From Chryseobacterium sp. YIM B08800 (lineage in GTDB: Bacteria > Bacteroidota > Bacteroidia > Flavobacteriales > Weeksellaceae): a DNA stretch of 35,467 nt. The DNA lies in NCBI RefSeq assembly GCF_026163565.1, contig NZ_JAPDKN010000054.1, positions 1-35,467 of the forward strand. The letters are read 5' to 3'. This document shows positions 20,704-29,849 of the stretch, in pieces. Both the position numbers and the translations under genes were made by a program. Below the pieces are notes generated by a model. The model was not told where the DNA came from, did not search any database, and saw nothing but the letters and a program-made list of their open reading frames with translations. Each line of letters starts with the position of its first letter. The stretch's first letter is position 1.

Positions 20704-21528
20704 ATGAATCTCAACGATTTACAGAACATAAGCAACCAGTTTAAAAATTCGCAGAAAATGCCTGTTCTTTTTCTTGGCCATGGCTCTCCGATGAATGCCA
20801 TTGAAGAAAATCAATTTGTTCAGGGTTTTAGAAATGTGGCAAAAGAAATTCCGAAACCTAATGCAATTTTGTGTATTTCGGCACATTGGTTCACACGCGG
20901 AACAAAGGTTACGGCGATGGATATGCCCAAAACGATTCATGATTTTGGTGGTTTTCCGCAAGCTTTGTTTGATGTACAATATCCTGCTCCCGGAAATCCC
21001 GAATTGGCACATGAAGTTGCTGAAATTTTGAATCCAATCGTTGAAGAAGATCACAATTGGGGACTCGATCATGGAGCATGGTCTGTAATTAAACACATGT
21101 ATCCGAATGCCGATATTCCGGTAATTCAGTTGAGTATTGATTATACAAAACCGCCACAATATCATTTTGATTTGTCTAAAAAATTAGAAAAACTGAGAGA
21201 AAAAGGTATTTTAATTATCGGCAGCGGAAATATTGTTCATAATCTAAGATTAATTGACTGGCGAAATATTGATACAGTTGGAGCGGGTTGGGACTGGGCA
21301 ATTGAAGCTCGTGAAAAAACAAACAACTGGCTTCTGGATGGAAATTTTCAGAACCTTATTGATTATCAAAAGCAAGGAACTTCTCTGCAATACGCCATTC
21401 CTACACCCGATCATTATTTGCCACTGATCTATTCTTTAGGTTTAAAAAATAAGTCTGAAGATTTGGTTTTATTTAATGATGATTTAATCGGTGGTTCGCT
21501 GAGTATGACGAGCGTAAAAATCGGTTAA
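20704..21528 (+). CDS. ygiD: DODA-type extradiol dioxygenase family protein (YgiD-like)
   Basis: A 274-residue protein of the class III extradiol ring-cleavage (DODA/LigB) family, close in length to E. coli YgiD (4,5-DOPA extradiol dioxygenase). Metal-binding and active-site positions are visible: FLGHGSPMNA (His), ISAHWFTRGT (His), DHGAWSVIKHMYP (His) and GSGNIVHNL (His). The physiological substrate in bacteria is uncertain. The start may be the ATG at 20704, or the in-frame ATG at 20758 (MPVLFLGHG), which would remove 18 poorly conserved residues. Confidence 0.9.
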   Translation: MNLNDLQNISNQFKNSQKMPVLFLGHGSPMNAIEENQFVQGFRNVAKEIPKPNAILCISAHWFTRGTKVTAMDMPKTIHDFGGFPQALFDVQYPAPGNPELAHEVAEILNPIVEEDHNWGLDHGAWSVIKHMYPNADIPVIQLSIDYTKPPQYHFDLSKKLEKLREKGILIIGSGNIVHNLRLIDWRNIDTVGAGWDWAIEAREKTNNWLLDGNFQNLIDYQKQGTSLQYAIPTPDHYLPLIYSLGLKNKSEDLVLFNDDLIGGSLSMTSVKIG

Positions 21529-21585
21529 ATTAAATTTCTTTCAGCCTCTTTTTTTATCACTATAAATTTAGTAATATTGTTTACC

Positions 21586-22756
21586 ATGAAAAAAACAATA
21601 TTACTTTTGATGATTATCTTACCGTTTTATCTTTCGATTGCTCAGGTAATCAAAGGTACTGTGGTGAATGATGCTGAAAAACCAATCGCCAATGTCAACA
21701 TCTATTTAGATGGTATAAAAACGGGAACTATTTCCGGTTCAGACGGAAGTTTTATTCTTAATCTTCCCTCTAAAAATAATAACAGCTTAGTTTTCAAAAA
21801 AGATGATTATGAGACGTTTACTACCAATACATCTGAGGTTTTAAACAAAACATTGAAAGTTGTTTTAATTAAATCTAAAGAAATTGAAGAAGTGGTTATC
21901 ATTCCGTTTACAGAAGCAGTGTATAAGAATTACATTCATTTCTTTTTAGATTCATTTATTGGATATGATAAAGAAAATGTAAAAATCAAGAATCAACGCT
22001 CGCTAAAATTTGCCTACGATAAAAGCAATAAAACTCTAAATGTAAAAGCTCCGCAAACTTTAATCATCGAAAACAAAAATTTAGGATATACTATTGAATA
22101 TAATCTTATAGAATTTTCTGCAAATTTTGATGAAAAAAACAACCCGATTTGTTGGCACCAGCTTCTTCAAAGAAACAAAAAGCAGCGATAAAGTAAAGCT
22201 TAATCGAATGAATGCTTACGACGGCAGTCAGGTTCATTTTTTCAGAAGTGTTTTTGCAAATAAAGTTGCTGATGAAGGATTCATTGTGAATCAGATTACC
22301 AAGTTTCCGAACTCAAAATATCCGACTGAAGAAGAATTACAACGACTCAAGGATTTTGCTGAAATGTTTAAATCTAAAGGCACAATGAATGTTCCGGATG
22401 ATATTTTAGATATCGGTAATCGAAAAAGAAACGAGCAACCTTATAAAATTGCTATTACAAAAACTCAGATTTCTGAAACTGATTACACTAAAAAAACAGA
22501 CAATAAATTATATCTGGATTATGATCACATGATGCAGATTAATTTTAAAAAGTATTTTTATGAGTTGAAAAAAGGACAGTTTGTAAAAGCTACAATCCCA
22601 ATTATACAGACCTCTTTTCTTCATCCCGAAAACGATACTTTTGAAATTTACCCCAACGGAAATACTTCAAACCCAGGAATGCTGACCAATCAGGGAGAGT
22701 TTACCAAAAATAAAATTGAATTTCTTTTGCCTTTAGATTATGAATTAGGAGACTAA
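21586..22756 (+). pseudogene. Carboxypeptidase-regulatory-like surface protein, frameshifted
   Basis: A signal peptide (MKKTILLLMIILPFYLSIAQ) and a carboxypeptidase-regulatory-like beta-sandwich (KGTVVNDAEKPIANVNIYLD) start the protein. The frame then shifts at an A7 run at 22133-22139. The second frame continues in register (TTRFVGTSFFKETKSSDKV) to a stop at 22756, giving about 390 residues if one A is removed. Related Flavobacteriia proteins continue in just this way. This may be a true mutation, phase variation by slipped-strand mispairing, or a sequencing error in the homopolymer. The start was taken at the ATG of the signal peptide. Confidence 0.82.
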
Positions 22757-22782
22757 TTATTGAATCGCTAAAATGATTGCAC

Positions 22783-22813
22783 AAAAAAAAATCGGAAGAT
22801 AAATCCTCCGATT
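22783..22813 (-). terminator. Intrinsic terminator after the cystatin-like gene
   Basis: AATCGGAAGAT with ATCCTCCGATT, then a run of T on the minus strand. A close copy follows the subtilase gene (23462-23491). Confidence 0.75.
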
Positions 22814-22833
22814 CTAATATGTAATTGCTTCAA

Positions 22834-23106
22834 TTAGATTCTTGTAATTGCAACAACATGTGGTACGCCTTCAATTGGGCTGTAAATTTCTACAATTGCA
22901 TCCCAAACAACTTCTGAAGGTGGTATAGATGCTGTACACTTGAAACGGTAATTAGTTCCGTTAACTAATTGTGTAGATACAAGTTGCGGAGTGTATTTTA
23001 CTCCTACAAATCCTCTCATTGCTTCGTCAAATACTTTTTGATCTTCTGGTGTAAGAGCGTGATAAGCTGTCCAACCTCCTACTAATGATTCTTGTGCTGT
23101 TGTCAT
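22834..23106 (-). CDS. Small cystatin-like protein
   Basis: A 90-residue protein from the ATG at 23106. It has the three hallmarks of a single cystatin domain in order: a Gly pair near the start (VGGW, residues 9-12), a helix (EDQKVFDEAMRGFV), and QLVNG at 46-50 followed by TNYRFKC, matching the QxVxG hairpin that plugs papain-like proteases. There is no signal peptide. An upstream in-frame ATG would add 25 basic residues that are unlikely to be translated. It could inhibit an endogenous or foreign cysteine protease, or be a non-inhibitory relative. The cystatin fold is my reading, not a search result. Confidence 0.72.
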   Translation of the reverse strand: MTTAQESLVGGWTAYHALTPEDQKVFDEAMRGFVGVKYTPQLVSTQLVNGTNYRFKCTASIPPSEVVWDAIVEIYSPIEGVPHVVAITRI

Positions 23107-23545
23107 GATTAATATTTTGATTTTTCCTACTCTTGTGGCTTTTCGGATTGCGCCCCGTTTTTTTTGGTTTCTGGTCTCCAAGGTTAAAGTTTTTTATACA
23201 GATTGTTTTTTAAACTTCTCTGTATTTGTTTGTGATCACATGACAAAGCTACTACAGATAAAATATATTTAATAGCGTATAAATACGTATTTTTCATTTT
23301 AAGTATAACTACCAAATCATTACTTTTAAGCAATATTCAATAAACATATATTATTATATTAATTATTTCAATAAAAATAAAACACATTCAATATCATATT
23401 AAAAACAACAATATTATTCTTTTTAAGCTAATTAAAACTGCAATTATCAAGATGAAATCACAAAAAAATCGGAAGAATTGATCTTCCGATTCTATTTATA
23501 AATAAAAAGTTTATTAGTTTCTAATTTTTCTAAAAACGGTAAAAT
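23107..23545. other. AT-rich intergenic stretch
   Basis: Between the cystatin-like and subtilase genes, both on the minus strand. It holds the subtilase terminator (23462-23491) and presumably the promoter of the cystatin-like gene. The 23260-23460 part is almost all A/T with no coding frame I can support. Confidence 0.5.
23462..23491 (-). terminator. Intrinsic terminator after the subtilase gene
   Basis: AATCGGAAGA with TCTTCCGATT (5-nt loop), followed by seven T on the minus strand. The AATCGGA/TCCGATT core is repeated in the terminator of the next gene. Confidence 0.8.
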
Positions 23546-25051
23546 CTATTGTACAGCTTGTAAAACATTAATATTTCCATATCCGTAATCTGCATTTTTG
23601 GTTGGATAATAGGTTGCAGACTGTCTCATTTTATTTAAAACCTGATCTCTTGTCCATGACGGATTTTTAGACCAAACCAAAGCTGCGATCCCTGCAGTGG
23701 AAGCAGTTGCTACAGAAGAGCCACCCACATAATCGGTTTGCCCATTATAATAACTTAAAACCGGAATATTATTTCCGGAAGCTCTTTCCATTTGATAGGT
23801 AAAATCTATTTCACTTCCAGAGTGGCAAACATCACACTTCTGATTCGAAGTATTTTCTTTCACTCCCGTTATCGCCTGAGTTTCCGGCATCCAAGCGGGG
23901 AAAATTACACCGACAAATGTTGTAAAACTCGTAGAAGTTCCGCCTGCACAGAAAATCAGTTTCCCTTTAGAATAAGCATATTTTACACCATCTTCAATTT
24001 TTCCGACTGAAAAAATATGTCCCATCGACATTGAAATTATTTTTACACTTGCTGTATTTCCAAGATTGGTAAAGGCAATTTTCACTCCTTCTTGTTCGTG
24101 ATAACCATCCAAAACAACATTGGAAGCTGCACGATAAGAAATTAAATTGGCATTATACGCAACACCCACCGGTTGTCCCTGATTATTTCTCGGAGCCGCC
24201 ATTGCAGAAGCCATACTCGTTCCGTGACCGCATTTATCATCCGCTCCGTCGTAACCGGAACTCCACGGCCAAACAGAATCTACATACACTCCATTTTTAC
24301 TAATTGTTCTTCCCGAAGACGAGCCATTATTAAAACTGCCACTCAACAAACTTTGATTAAAAGAAACTCCTGAATCGATCAATCCGATGGTAACTCCCGC
24401 TCCTGTGCTGTAATTCCATGCGCTGGTAATATTATGTTTTGCGAATGACCAAGGTGCTTTTGCGTTGGGAGTTACGGTAGTGTAATCTGAAGCACTTAAA
24501 GCAGTTGATTCCAACCCACAACCAGAAGAACTTCCACTTGATTTAGCTGTAGCTCCATTGATTTTATTTTCATTTTCAAAATAACGGTAATCTCCAGGCT
24601 CGAAATAGCGGATTGATTTTAATTTTCGCAAAGCAATCACTGTTTCCTGCTTTTCGATATAAACATCGATTTGATTTAGAAATTCGTCAGAAGCTAGTAA
24701 AACTCTCTCGTTTTTCCCTTCATATTGTTGAATGACATCTAAAATTTCCTGTTGCAGAGCTTCAGAATTAGAAGATTTACTTCTATCGAAATCATCTTTT
24801 GAATTCCCGAAACCGATGGAAGCTATTTTATTTCCCTGAACAATTCCGCTCCACAAAAAGTGTGATGAAGCTTCATTCCATGAAAACCTGCCTTTCGTTT
24901 TGGTGGTTTGGTTGATCTCCTCGTTGATTTGTCTTGCACTTAGCGGATCTGTCTGTACAATTTCTGCTTCAATAGCATTGGTTTGCATCTCTTCTGTGGA
25001 ACAAGAGCTCAATGCAAAAACTGCGAGTACATAAAATACACATTTTTTCAT
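23546..25051 (-). CDS. Subtilisin-like serine protease, lipoprotein
   Basis: A 501-residue S8 peptidase. The N-terminus is a lipoprotein signal (MKKCVFYVLAVFALSSCSTE) with the lipobox Cys at 17. A propeptide-like region extends to about 190. The catalytic triad lies in GLIDSGV (Asp), CGHGTSMAS (His) and GGSSVATAS (Ser), with the Asn-type oxyanion region between. It should act at the cell surface or in the periplasm. A cystatin-like gene follows in the same direction, but cystatins inhibit cysteine and not serine proteases, so the pairing may be chance. Confidence 0.92.
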   Translation of the reverse strand: MKKCVFYVLAVFALSSCSTEEMQTNAIEAEIVQTDPLSARQINEEINQTTKTKGRFSWNEASSHFLWSGIVQGNKIASIGFGNSKDDFDRSKSSNSEALQQEILDVIQQYEGKNERVLLASDEFLNQIDVYIEKQETVIALRKLKSIRYFEPGDYRYFENENKINGATAKSSGSSSGCGLESTALSASDYTTVTPNAKAPWSFAKHNITSAWNYSTGAGVTIGLIDSGVSFNQSLLSGSFNNGSSSGRTISKNGVYVDSVWPWSSGYDGADDKCGHGTSMASAMAAPRNNQGQPVGVAYNANLISYRAASNVVLDGYHEQEGVKIAFTNLGNTASVKIISMSMGHIFSVGKIEDGVKYAYSKGKLIFCAGGTSTSFTTFVGVIFPAWMPETQAITGVKENTSNQKCDVCHSGSEIDFTYQMERASGNNIPVLSYYNGQTDYVGGSSVATASTAGIAALVWSKNPSWTRDQVLNKMRQSATYYPTKNADYGYGNINVLQAVQ

Positions 25052-25309
25052 AGCTAAATATTTTAAATTTGGTACTCCAAGATATTAATTTCTAATGATA
25101 TACAAATATTAAAAATTTTATTTCTGAAGAAAATACTATGCTATAAATATTTAATATTAATCCCAATTACAGATTTTTCTCATGCTATTTTTTGATGTAA
25201 AACATGAGATTAGCAATATTACATTTAAGCATATTAATTCTATTAAATGTTAAAAACCGCTTCCTTAAAGTTATTCTCAAAATGCTACAGTTATCTGAAC
25301 TTGTTTTCG

Positions 25310-25317
25310 TAAATTTG
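25310..25317 (+). promoter_or_regulatory. Promoter -7 box of pfkA
   Basis: TAAATTTG, matching TAnnTTTG exactly, 20 nt before the pfkA start codon. It probably drives pfkA-gapA. Confidence 0.6.
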
Positions 25318-25337
25318 TGTTTGAAATTTTTTACTAG

Positions 25338-26324
25338 ATGAAAGAAAGTGCTGTAAAAAAAATTGCAGTTCTTACTTCGGGAGGAGATTCTCCGGGTATG
25401 AACGCAGCATTAAGAGCGGTGGTAAGAACCGCAAACTATTATAATATCGAATGTTACGGAGTAAGAGAAGGCTACAATGGTCTTATTCACGATGATTTCC
25501 TGAAAATGGGAGCTCGTTCTGTAAAAAATATAATCAATCAGGGTGGTACGATTCTTAAATCTGCCCGTTCAGTAGAATTCAGAACCAAAGAAGGTCGTCA
25601 ACAAGCGTATGAAAACTGCCAAAAATTAGGAATTGACGGTTTAGTTTGTATTGGCGGAGACGGAACTTTCACCGGAGCAAAGATCTTTAATGAAGAATTC
25701 GGGATCAGAGTAATTGGTGTACCGGGAACGATCGACAACGATATTTTCGGGACAGATAATACGATTGGTTACGACACTGCCTTAAATACCGCAATGGACG
25801 CTATCGATAAGATCCGTGATACGGCAACTTCTCACAACAGAGTTTTCTTTGTTGAGGTAATGGGTCGTGATGCAGGATTTATCGCTTTAAACAGTGGTTT
25901 AGCAACCGGAGCTTTAGATATTTTGATTCCTGAAAGAAAAGACAGCATTGAAGATTTATTTGGAAAATTCAGAAATGCTGAAAAAACAGGAAAAGCTTCA
26001 AGCATCGTCGTAGTTGCGGAAGGTGAAAAGCTCGCAAATGTTTATGAATTAGCAGAAAAAACAAAATCAGAATTTCCTGATTACGACATCCGAGTAGCTG
26101 TTTTAGGACATATGCAAAGAGGAGGTTCGCCAAGTTGCGCAGACCGAGTTTTGGCAAGCAGACTTGGTTACGGTGCCGTTGTAGGATTAATGAATGGAGA
26201 AACCAATGTAATGGCAGGAATGCGTTCTAATGATTTAACGTACACTCCGATTGAAGAAGCCATTAAAAAACATAATGAAATCAATAAAGACCTTTTATTA
26301 ATTTCAGAAATTTTAGCAATCTAA
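25338..26324 (+). CDS. pfkA: ATP-dependent 6-phosphofructokinase
   Basis: Phosphorylates fructose 6-phosphate to fructose 1,6-bisphosphate in glycolysis. It is 328 residues, a normal length for the bacterial ATP-dependent type. Motifs: TSGGDSPGMNAALRAVVR near the N-terminus (ATP site), GGDGTFTGA, and PGTIDNDIFGTD with the catalytic Asp; MGRDAGFIA and GHMQRGGSPSCADR contribute to substrate and effector sites. A Gly after GGD in the GGDGT motif fits ATP rather than PPi use. gapA follows after 35 nt with no terminator between, so the two are co-transcribed. Confidence 0.97.
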   Translation: MKESAVKKIAVLTSGGDSPGMNAALRAVVRTANYYNIECYGVREGYNGLIHDDFLKMGARSVKNIINQGGTILKSARSVEFRTKEGRQQAYENCQKLGIDGLVCIGGDGTFTGAKIFNEEFGIRVIGVPGTIDNDIFGTDNTIGYDTALNTAMDAIDKIRDTATSHNRVFFVEVMGRDAGFIALNSGLATGALDILIPERKDSIEDLFGKFRNAEKTGKASSIVVVAEGEKLANVYELAEKTKSEFPDYDIRVAVLGHMQRGGSPSCADRVLASRLGYGAVVGLMNGETNVMAGMRSNDLTYTPIEEAIKKHNEINKDLLLISEILAI

Positions 26325-26359
26325 TCTATTTAATATAATTTTTAAAAAAGTAAAACACT

Positions 26360-27364
26360 ATGTCAACAATTAAAGTAGGTATTAACGGTTTTGGTAGAAT
26401 CGGTCGTCTTGTTTTCAGAGCAATGACAGAAAGAAGCAACATCGAAGTTGTAGGAATCAACGATCTTATCAATGCGGAATACATGGCTTACATGTTAAAA
26501 TACGATTCTGTACACGGAGTTTTCCCAGGTGAAGTTTCTGTAGAAGGAAATGACCTTGTGGTAAACGGTAAAAAAATCAGAGTAACTGCAGAAAAAGACC
26601 CAAGCAACCTTAAGTGGGATGCAATTGGTGCTGATTATGTAGTAGAATCTACTGGTTTATTCCTTGATAAAGAAAGTGCTGCAAAACATATTGCTGCAGG
26701 TGCTAAGAAAGTAATTCTTTCTGCTCCTTCTAAAGATGATACACCAATGTTTGTAATGGGTGTAAACCACACTGAGCTTACAGACGATGTAAAGATCTTC
26801 TCGAATGCTTCTTGTACTACAAACTGTTTAGCTCCTTTGGCTAAAGTAATTCACGATAATTTCGGAATTGTAGAAGGTTTAATGACAACTGTACACGCTA
26901 CAACGGCTACTCAAAAAACTGTTGACGGTCCTTCAATGAAAGACTGGAGAGGTGGTAGAGCTGCTCTAAACAACATTATCCCTTCTTCTACAGGTGCTGC
27001 AAAAGCAGTAGGAAAAGTAATCCCTTCATTGAACGGAAAATTAACAGGGATGTCTTTCAGAGTACCAACTGTTGACGTTTCTGTAGTAGATTTAACAGTG
27101 AGAATTGAAAAAGGTGCTTCTTACGAAGAGATCTGTGCAGTAATCAAAGCAGCTTCTGAAGGTGAATTGAAAGGTATTTTAGGATACACTGAAGATGCTG
27201 TAGTTTCTCAGGATTTCGTAGGAGATAAGAGAACTTCAATCTTTGATAAAGATGCTGGTATCATGCTTTCTCCAAACTTTGTAAAGCTTGTTTCTTGGTA
27301 TGACAACGAAATGGGTTACTCGAACAAATTGGTTGATATGTTAGTTCATTCTTCTTCTTTGTAA
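26360..27364 (+). CDS. gapA: Glyceraldehyde-3-phosphate dehydrogenase
   Basis: Oxidises glyceraldehyde 3-phosphate to 1,3-bisphosphoglycerate with NAD. It has 334 residues, starts with the Rossmann motif INGFGRIGRLVFRA and contains the catalytic Cys in NASCTTNCLAPLAK; the His lies in the following THATTATQKTVDGP-like stretch. GRGGRAALNNIIPSSTGAAK-like substrate-binding sequence is present (here DWRGGRAALNN). Codon use is more biased than in the neighbours, as expected of a highly expressed gene. It is the second gene of the pfkA-gapA unit. Confidence 0.97.
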   Translation: MSTIKVGINGFGRIGRLVFRAMTERSNIEVVGINDLINAEYMAYMLKYDSVHGVFPGEVSVEGNDLVVNGKKIRVTAEKDPSNLKWDAIGADYVVESTGLFLDKESAAKHIAAGAKKVILSAPSKDDTPMFVMGVNHTELTDDVKIFSNASCTTNCLAPLAKVIHDNFGIVEGLMTTVHATTATQKTVDGPSMKDWRGGRAALNNIIPSSTGAAKAVGKVIPSLNGKLTGMSFRVPTVDVSVVDLTVRIEKGASYEEICAVIKAASEGELKGILGYTEDAVVSQDFVGDKRTSIFDKDAGIMLSPNFVKLVSWYDNEMGYSNKLVDMLVHSSSL

Positions 27365-27387
27365 TTGATACATTTCAAATTTATATA

Positions 27388-27417
27388 AAAAAACCTTCCG
27401 GATGGAAGGTTTTTTTG
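27388..27417 (+). terminator. Intrinsic terminator after gapA
   Basis: AAAAACCTTCC, loop GGAT, GGAAGGTTTTT and further T. The A run on the other side lets it also serve the converging gene at 27438. Confidence 0.88.
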
Positions 27418-27437
27418 TTTAAACTAAAATCTCAAAT

Positions 27438-28742
27438 TTATCTTGCAGGTTCTTGTTTTTTAACTTTTCCAAAGTTATATGTAATCCCAAAAAAATGGCC
27501 AAAAGAAAATTTATTATTTGTAGCAACAGTTCCCTCTGTACCTAAGTCGTAAGAGATTTCTCCATTAGTTTTAAACTGATCCGAAATTCGTGATACCGCA
27601 CCCATTGTAAGACCTCCGTGCAAAACAAGACGTTCTTCTTTTCCTAAAATCAAACCAAAACCTGTTAATATTTGAAACTTTTGATTTGTAGTAAATAAAG
27701 CTCCAATACTCAAAGCCGGACGCACCCAAGAGCCACCTCTTAAAGATAGGTTAATCATTGAACCAAATCCGAAATCATAATCACCTTTTTCTTTGGTATA
27801 AATAAATTTGTTGTTTCCTGTATCGTCTTTCGTTTCATATTCTTTATCCATTAATGAGGTAAGAAAAACACCTCCGCTTATATCAATTTTCAAACCTCCT
27901 TTTACCCATACGTTAAAAACATACTTATCAGGAATTGGGTTTGCAACAGACCTATCATAACGTTCTAAAGTAACTTCCACAACGTCGATATTTTTACCAT
28001 TAATATCTACAGGCAACAGATAATTGTATAATTTTAGCTGATACATTTTCAAAATCTCATTTTTTATTTTTACAGATACAGAATCTATAGGTTTTAGCTT
28101 TTTACTAAAGTATTCGGATGTCTGTGGAAAGTTTTCCGCTTCGTTACCTATATTTTGCGATGCAGATAAAAGATTGATGTAAGAATTATTAAAAGTTTTT
28201 CGTATAGAATCAAATTTGTTTTTGTCTAAAAAATCCTCCGCTGAAATTTTAACAATATAACTATCAATATCTACTTTTAAATCATTAAAAGATTTTTCTA
28301 AAACTTTCGTTGCATTTTTAATATTGGCTTTGTCTTCATCATTATTGGCTGCTTTTTTTCCTTGAATAAAATTTGTTGAAAATTCAGACATAGAATTATG
28401 TTCTTGAAATATCGAATCGTTTTTCTTTTCCGAATTTTGAGTCATTGCATTTTTAATTGGAACTACTTTTCCGATACTATCTAAAGGATTATAACCTTGT
28501 CCTTCATATAAATCTACAAATCTGTGATTGATCACATATTTATACTTATATGGGTTGGCATTTTTTAGGTCGAATGATAATAGCTGATTTGTTTTTATAA
28601 CCAGCTTATTGCTAGAATCTGTAGCAGTTAAAGCATTTTTGGAAGGTTTTCCTAAATCTAATTCGAAAACTTTCGTTTCGATTTGCGCAGATACCATTCC
28701 CACCCATCCGAATAGAAACAGCAATAAAATTTTTGTTCTCAT
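27438..28742 (-). CDS. Secreted protein with predicted outer-membrane beta-strands
   Basis: About 434 residues from the ATG at 28742, which begins a clear signal peptide (MRTKILLLFLFGWVGMVSAQ). An in-frame ATG at 28901 would put 53 unlikely residues before it. The N-terminal half is soluble and partly coiled. The last 150 residues alternate hydrophobic and polar residues with aromatic ends (FGFGSMINLSLRGG, SFGHFFGITYNFGK), as in outer-membrane barrel proteins. I recognise no family. It converges with gapA and shares its terminator. Confidence 0.78.
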   Translation of the reverse strand: MRTKILLLFLFGWVGMVSAQIETKVFELDLGKPSKNALTATDSSNKLVIKTNQLLSFDLKNANPYKYKYVINHRFVDLYEGQGYNPLDSIGKVVPIKNAMTQNSEKKNDSIFQEHNSMSEFSTNFIQGKKAANNDEDKANIKNATKVLEKSFNDLKVDIDSYIVKISAEDFLDKNKFDSIRKTFNNSYINLLSASQNIGNEAENFPQTSEYFSKKLKPIDSVSVKIKNEILKMYQLKLYNYLLPVDINGKNIDVVEVTLERYDRSVANPIPDKYVFNVWVKGGLKIDISGGVFLTSLMDKEYETKDDTGNNKFIYTKEKGDYDFGFGSMINLSLRGGSWVRPALSIGALFTTNQKFQILTGFGLILGKEERLVLHGGLTMGAVSRISDQFKTNGEISYDLGTEGTVATNNKFSFGHFFGITYNFGKVKKQEPAR

Positions 28743-28919
28743 GATTAAATTAGTTTTTATGGTTAGTTTTATAAAAAGCGAAAAAGCAACTACCAAAATA
28801 TTGGCAGCCGAGTTTTCAGGTATTAGTTTACACAAATATCTGTAATTTTTTAAAGCAAAAAATGATTTTATAGAATAATTTTTTTTAAGAATTATTAACA
28901 AAAATTAAGAAAAGATTAA

Positions 28920-29783
28920 TTAATCCAAGGTTAAGCTTTTCAGCGACCAAACTCCGCCGTTAAAGATATTCAGATCTATTTTAGAATTGATTCCGTACAC
29001 AATTCCGTTTTCTGTGAACTGCCAGAAATCCCATTGATCTTCAGGTGAAGGTTCGGGAACATCATTGTAATTAGCAAGCCAGATCGGGTAACCTTCAAAC
29101 TCACCTCTAAGAAAATCTTTGTAATAATGATAATACGTGTAAATAATAGGTTTTTCACCGTAGGTTTCTTCTACAATTTTGCACCAGACTTTTAAATCTT
29201 CAATTAGTTTTTCTTTCGACTTACTTTTTGGAATCTTTTCAATATCTAAAACCGGTGGCAAATCGCCACTTTCAAGCTTTACATTATCCAAAAAATTATT
29301 AGCCTGGATTACCGGATCTTCATCAGCTCGGTAAAAATGATATGCTCCACGGATTAGGTTATGCTCTTTTGCGGAAGACCAAAATTCATCAAAATTTTTA
29401 TCGGCATTTCGATTTCCCATCGTTGCTCTCATCACCACAAATTCAAGCGGAATTGTTTTATTTCCGATGCTCAGACTATCCCATTTTATATCTTCTTTAT
29501 TTTGGTAATGAGAAATGTCAAAACCATACGTTTTATCAAGATTATTTGAAATAATCTTCTGAATTCTTAGAGTTTCAGATTCGCTGTTTTTTAGCTTCTT
29601 ATGAGAGAATTTATTAAAATATAAAGCATAATAGTAACTGATTGATTGCTTTAGATATAAACCCGTTCCGATAAGTGCAATCACCAAGATGAGCAATACA
29701 ATTTTACGACGCAAAAAATAATTCTGTCGTCTTGTTTTATGGATGCTTTTGGCAGTTTTTTTGGTGTACTTTTTAGGGCTCAT
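28920..29783 (-). CDS. GH25-type lysozyme (muramidase), membrane-anchored
   Basis: About 287 residues from the ATG at 29783 (MSPKKYTKKTAKS). A basic N-terminal tail is followed by one membrane helix (about 28-45: IVLLILVIALIGTGLYL), then a GH25 domain with GFDISHYQ (catalytic-site Asp), MRATMG, GAYHFYRA and PPVLDIEK, which carries the conserved Asp and Glu. GH25 enzymes cleave the N-acetylmuramic acid linkage of peptidoglycan. The anchor suggests a periplasmic, cell-wall-remodelling role. The next gene diverges from this one. Confidence 0.92.
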   Translation of the reverse strand: MSPKKYTKKTAKSIHKTRRQNYFLRRKIVLLILVIALIGTGLYLKQSISYYYALYFNKFSHKKLKNSESETLRIQKIISNNLDKTYGFDISHYQNKEDIKWDSLSIGNKTIPLEFVVMRATMGNRNADKNFDEFWSSAKEHNLIRGAYHFYRADEDPVIQANNFLDNVKLESGDLPPVLDIEKIPKSKSKEKLIEDLKVWCKIVEETYGEKPIIYTYYHYYKDFLRGEFEGYPIWLANYNDVPEPSPEDQWDFWQFTENGIVYGINSKIDLNIFNGGVWSLKSLTLD

Positions 29784-29835
29784 AAAGTTTTGCAAAACTA
29801 ACTTTTTAGGCCTTAAAAATACTAAATAAAATAAG

Positions 29836-29843
29836 TAAATTTG
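29836..29843 (+). promoter_or_regulatory. Promoter -7 box of the NADH dehydrogenase gene
   Basis: TAAATTTG, an exact TAnnTTTG match that ends 7 nt before the ATG at 29850. Transcription would start at or next to the start codon, which predicts a leaderless mRNA. Confidence 0.6.
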
Positions 29844-29849
29844 TGTATT

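Noticed and set aside
20093..21165. Long minus-strand frames opposite the YceI-like and dioxygenase genes
   Set aside because: They are antisense shadows of well-recognised plus-strand genes and show no family resemblance of their own.
28743..28901. Longer N-terminus of the secreted barrel-like protein
   Set aside because: The upstream in-frame ATG would put 53 residues before a textbook signal peptide, and the added sequence is AT-rich spacer.
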